Positions 17,236 through 19,195 of a DNA stretch of 19,195 nucleotides are shown here, one piece after another. The position numbers were made by a program, and so were the translations under genes. Each line of letters starts with the position of its first letter. Position 1 is the first letter of the stretch. The notes below the pieces were generated by a model, which saw nothing but the letters and a program-made list of their open reading frames with translations, did not search any database and had not been told where the DNA came from. Location: contig JBAUHN010000347.1 of NCBI GenBank assembly GCA_049680295.1, forward strand, positions 1 to 19,195, in the 5' to 3' direction. This stretch comes from JBAUHN01 sp049680295 (lineage in GTDB: Bacteria; Pseudomonadota; Alphaproteobacteria; Rhodobacterales; Rhodobacteraceae).

Positions 17236-17333
17236 CAGCCAAACTCTTTCGTTCAGAATCCATCCCGACTGATGTGCCACATCCAGCCAAGCGCGGCAAC
17301 GGTCAGCTCGCCTCAATTTGGAATTTGGACCTC

Positions 17334-17362
17334 TTGCAGGGTCAGACTTTATCCGCTACCTG
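17334..17362 (+). promoter_or_regulatory. Possible promoter of tRNA-Cys
   Basis: TTGCAG (17334-17339) and TACCTG (17357-17362) are spaced by 17 bases, and the tRNA begins 18 bases later. The hexamers fit the vegetative consensus only partly; this is a suggestion from position and spacing. Confidence 0.3.
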
Positions 17363-17379
17363 TCTGCCGAACCACATTG

Positions 17380-17453
17380 GGCGAGTTGGCGGAGTGGTTA
17401 CGCAGCGGATTGCAAATCCGTGTACACCGGTTCGATTCCGGTACTCGCCTCCA
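17380..17453 (+). tRNA. tRNA-Cys (anticodon GCA)
   Basis: A complete 74-base cloverleaf with encoded CCA. The acceptor stem GGCGAGT (17380-17386) pairs with ACTCGCC (17443-17449), followed by discriminator T and CCA (17451-17453). The anticodon arm is GCGGA-TTGCAAA-TCCGT, giving anticodon GCA for cysteine, and the T arm is ACCGG-TTCGATT-CCGGT. The region just downstream holds a broken tyrosine integrase facing the tRNA, typical of elements that integrate into tRNA 3' ends. Confidence 0.97.
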
Positions 17454-17522
17454 ATAAAATCAATGGCTTGCGTCATATTCCTTCTCCCACTGCTCAATTT
17501 TTTGAAACAAGCGTTGAAACTT

Positions 17523-17922
17523 TCACGTTTCCTTCTTGTTCTGTTCAAACTGGTTTCGAGCGTCTTGCGCACGTGTCGCAAGCACCCGCTGCCTTATCCG
17601 ACCGCCTTACTTTTTCAGCATTTCAATACCAGAATGACCGGTGACGGCTTTGACCATTTCGTCGTTGCATCCTGCTTGATAAAGCTCGATGATCGCATTC
17701 TTGCGCAATCCGTGTGTGACATAGCTGGCCGCTTCGGCATGATCCATCGTCGCCGTAACCTTGCGCATTTTCTGAACAGCAGTGCGGTAGCTAACTGGGC
17801 GGCCCGCCTTGTCGTAAAAACCGTCAGACTCGTTTTCTCGATGGAGCAAGATAAGCTTTGACCCGGTCCTTCGACGGTATCCACTGAGGCTTGCATGTCT
17901 TACCCTCGCCGCCATGCAGGCA
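17523..17922 (-). pseudogene. Tyrosine recombinase (phage-type integrase), C-terminal remnant
   Basis: The conserved C-terminal catalytic part is recognisable on the minus strand in two frames. An upstream piece (CKPQWIPSKDRVKAYLA, bases about 17898-17848) is joined by a frameshift near 17846-17856 to a downstream piece containing AGRPVSYRTAVQKMRKV, YVTHGLRKNAIIELYQAG and VKAVTGHSGIEMLKK. The His and Arg of HGLRK and the His of TGHS are present, but the codon nine positions after the GH histidine, where the nucleophilic tyrosine belongs, is TAA (17607-17609). The same frame then continues GGRIRQRVLATRAQDARNQF and ends at TGA (17523-17525), as an intact homologue would. The N-terminal half, including the first catalytic arginine, is missing; debris of an IS21-type gene on the opposite strand begins where it would continue. 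The gene is dead, and it points towards tRNA-Cys 70 bp away. Confidence 0.8.
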
Positions 17923-17936
17923 TGCGTTGCCGGGCG

Positions 17937-18019
17937 ATGGATGCAAAAATGACAACAGCGCTGCTCGACCGCCTCACGCACCGCTGCCACACCTCGAGAC
18001 CGGTAACGAAAGCCACTGG
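17937..18019 (+). pseudogene. IS21-type istB (transposition helper ATPase) fragment
   Basis: From 17940 the plus strand reads DAKMTTALLDRLTHRCH, the well-known C-terminal motif of IstB/IS21 helper ATPases. One missing base near 17991 shifts the frame; correcting it gives LETGNES (17993-18013), exactly the continuation expected in IstB. Nothing upstream of 17937 matches the rest of IstB, so only about 28 residues remain. It abuts the truncated 5' end of the integrase remnant. The identification comes from remembered family motifs, with good agreement over a short stretch. Confidence 0.7.
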
Positions 18020-18081
18020 ACCTGCCGTGGTTTGATGCCGCTCCCTTGGTAGCATTTTTGCGACTTAAGGGGCTGACAACG

Positions 18082-18244
18082 GTACCGAAAAGGACGGACG
18101 AGACCCGCAAGATGCGGTGCGGATCGCGTCAACCAGTGGGCCGACATGCAGGCAGGCGGCTGGCGATCTGGTTGTCGGCATGCCGACGCTGAACAAGTTA
18201 CTACAGTGAACCGAGAGACGAACCTGGTCTCGAAAGCGAACCAG
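18082..18244 (+). pseudogene. IS3-type transposase orfA remnant, three frames
   Basis: Three consecutive pieces in different plus-strand frames together resemble an IS3-family OrfA with its N-terminal helix-turn-helix: PKRTDETRK (18085-18111), then DAVRIASTSGPTCRQ and AAGDLVVGMPTLNK (18111-18197), then TVNRETNLVS (18203-18232). The expected intact text would be roughly EAVRIALTSGLTRRQ, DDLGVGMSTLNKW and RDTDLVS. There are two frameshifts, a GTA in place of a start codon, and no orfB or downstream part. The fragment ends about 12 bp before the stop codon of the GntR gene. Identification rests on recalled family sequence. Confidence 0.65.
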
Positions 18245-18256
18245 TAGCCAGTGCAC

Positions 18257-19078
18257 TCAGCCAGATTTCGGATCGGTATTTTGCCCCGGCTTCACGTTAC
18301 TTGTTTTTGAAAATGTAAGTCTGCACAGCGAAACTGGTGCGAATATTCTGAGGAAATAGATCGGCGTTTCGTCACCGGATCGCGCGCGTGCATCAATGCA
18401 ATACCAATTCTCCTCGCTAAGGTCACTTCGCCCTACAAGCCCTGCCTCGGCCTTGCTGAGGACTGACACTGTATGATCGGCATGCGTGGTCTCGATCCCC
18501 ATTTCATCGCGCAGGTAGGTCCGGATATTGACAAACCAAAGATCCTCGGCCGCCCTGTCAAACAGAGTGGGCGCGGTTTCGGCCTTTAAAAACATCTCCG
18601 AAATCAGGGTGACGTCTTCGGCCATTTTATGTTCGCGATTAATCTTCAAGTATTCTTTGCTTAATCCAAGGAAGGCTTTGCAATCCGCGTCAGGATCCGT
18701 TTTTTCGATAGCCAATTTTGTTGAGTGTATGCGCAACGGCAGGCCAGTCACCTTTGACTGAAAACGGAAATGCCAGACCTGATCGCCGAATGGTCCCGGC
18801 CGTTTGACACGCGTTCCAGACCCGCGACGTCGCTCGATAACATCCAGCTGGGTCAATTGTGACAACGCGGCCTGAACCGTGCCAAGGCTGACCTGGCAGA
18901 TTTCGACCAGATCCCGTTCAGTGGGTAGAGCGTTACCAGGTTGGTAAACACCGGCTTGGATTGCCTCGACAAGTGCCAATCGAACAGCCGTGCGTTTTGT
19001 ACGGTTCGTGTCCCCAAGGCCACGTTTAGTGGCCGCGGCAATGAAGTTTTTCGCTGATTGCGCCTGATCCAAGACCAT
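18257..19078 (-). CDS. GntR-family transcriptional regulator, HutC/UTRA type
   Basis: 273 residues, cytoplasmic. An N-terminal winged helix-turn-helix occupies about residues 28-95 (VRLALVEAIQAGVYQPGNALP, TERDLVEICQVSLGTVQAALSQL, VIERRRGSGTRV), the classical GntR DNA-binding pattern. The remaining 175 residues resemble a UTRA ligand-binding domain, with PLRIHSTKLAIEKTD and, near the end, ETPIYFLRIFAPVSL. Such proteins sense a small metabolite (sugar, histidine intermediate, phosphonate and others); the ligand cannot be read here. The ATG at 19078 has AGGA seven bases upstream and is preferred over the GTG at 19081. The gene faces mobile-element debris downstream; upstream lies a perfect palindrome that may be its operator and could serve a divergent operon beyond the window edge. 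Confidence 0.85.
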   Translation of the reverse strand: MVLDQAQSAKNFIAAATKRGLGDTNRTKRTAVRLALVEAIQAGVYQPGNALPTERDLVEICQVSLGTVQAALSQLTQLDVIERRRGSGTRVKRPGPFGDQVWHFRFQSKVTGLPLRIHSTKLAIEKTDPDADCKAFLGLSKEYLKINREHKMAEDVTLISEMFLKAETAPTLFDRAAEDLWFVNIRTYLRDEMGIETTHADHTVSVLSKAEAGLVGRSDLSEENWYCIDARARSGDETPIYFLRIFAPVSLCRLTFSKTSNVKPGQNTDPKSG

Positions 19079-19169
19079 CACCTTTTCCTAGCTGCACGAA
19101 CGCGTACACGGGCGATCACGCGGCAAAGCAGAGAACATCTGCAGGCAAGTATTCGGTATTACTTTAGAG

Positions 19170-19195
19170 TTGCTATATACATTACTATATAGCAA
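19170..19195. promoter_or_regulatory. Perfect 10-6-10 palindrome, candidate operator
   Basis: TTGCTATATA (19170-19179) and TATATAGCAA (19186-19195) are perfect reverse complements around CATTAC. The site is AT-rich in a GC-rich setting and lies 92 bp upstream of the GntR start codon at the very window edge. Dimeric GntR proteins bind such palindromes, and autoregulation or control of a divergent operon would fit. It could alternatively be a hairpin of an unseen gene. Confidence 0.5.

Noticed and set aside
17607..18110. Single 167-residue minus-strand ORF covering the integrase remnant
   Set aside because: Only the last ~90 codons belong to the integrase frame; the first half is out-of-frame text crossing IS21 and IS3 debris, so the ORF as a whole is not a gene.
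17454..18256. A second copy of the tRNA 3' end (att site) near the integrase
   Set aside because: No repeat of the TTCGATTCCGGTACTCGCC text was found elsewhere in the window.
1..19195. CRISPR array, toxin-antitoxin, defence system or biosynthetic cluster
   Set aside because: No regularly spaced repeats were seen and no gene set beyond those listed resembles such systems.

Overview
The window looks like chromosomal DNA of an alphaproteobacterium of the Rhodobacterales (Roseobacter-type marine bacteria). This rests on overall protein character, the moderately GC-rich coding style, a GCC/CGG-rich inverted repeat of a kind I recall from that group, and the co-occurrence of pcm, tolC and valS genes. 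The genus cannot be fixed from the sequence alone.

Layout from left to right. Bases 2-343 are the end of an HD-domain oxygenase/phosphohydrolase. valS (valyl-tRNA synthetase) follows and ends before a strong 19-bp inverted repeat and a second hairpin, which separate it from a convergent crotonase-fold enzyme. Next come a HisC-like aminotransferase and a serine-glyoxylate-type aminotransferase that converge and share a CTAG at their stops. An MsbA-like ABC exporter converges on a small family-2 glycosyltransferase. A YgfZ/GcvT-like protein converges on efp (elongation factor P). A conserved 106-residue protein of unknown function with a clear terminator and an orphan cobQ (cobyric acid synthase) follow. 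cobQ runs 16 bp into the end of a 574-residue acidic protein on the minus strand. That protein is the last gene of a minus-strand cluster, pcm-like methyltransferase, TolC-family outer-membrane protein, acidic protein, whose order resembles the pcm-tolC-popZ(-valS) arrangement I recall from other alphaproteobacteria.

The right end is different in character. A complete tRNA-Cys(GCA) gene at 17380-17453 is followed by about 0.8 kb without an intact gene. This stretch holds three decayed mobile-element genes: a frameshifted tyrosine-recombinase integrase whose nucleophilic tyrosine codon is a TAA stop, a scrap of an IS21-type istB on the opposite strand, and a scrap of an IS3-type transposase orfA in three frames. 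It marks an old integration site at a tRNA gene. Beyond it is an intact HutC/UTRA-type GntR regulator. A perfect 10-6-10 bp AT-rich palindrome, a good operator candidate, closes the window.

Most of the window is housekeeping: translation (valS, efp, tRNA-Cys), cofactor and amino-acid metabolism, Fe-S maintenance and envelope export. The most interesting items are the acidic protein as a candidate PopZ-type polar scaffold, the dead integrase and its debris at tRNA-Cys, and the GntR gene with its palindrome, probably part of an accessory locus continuing to the right.
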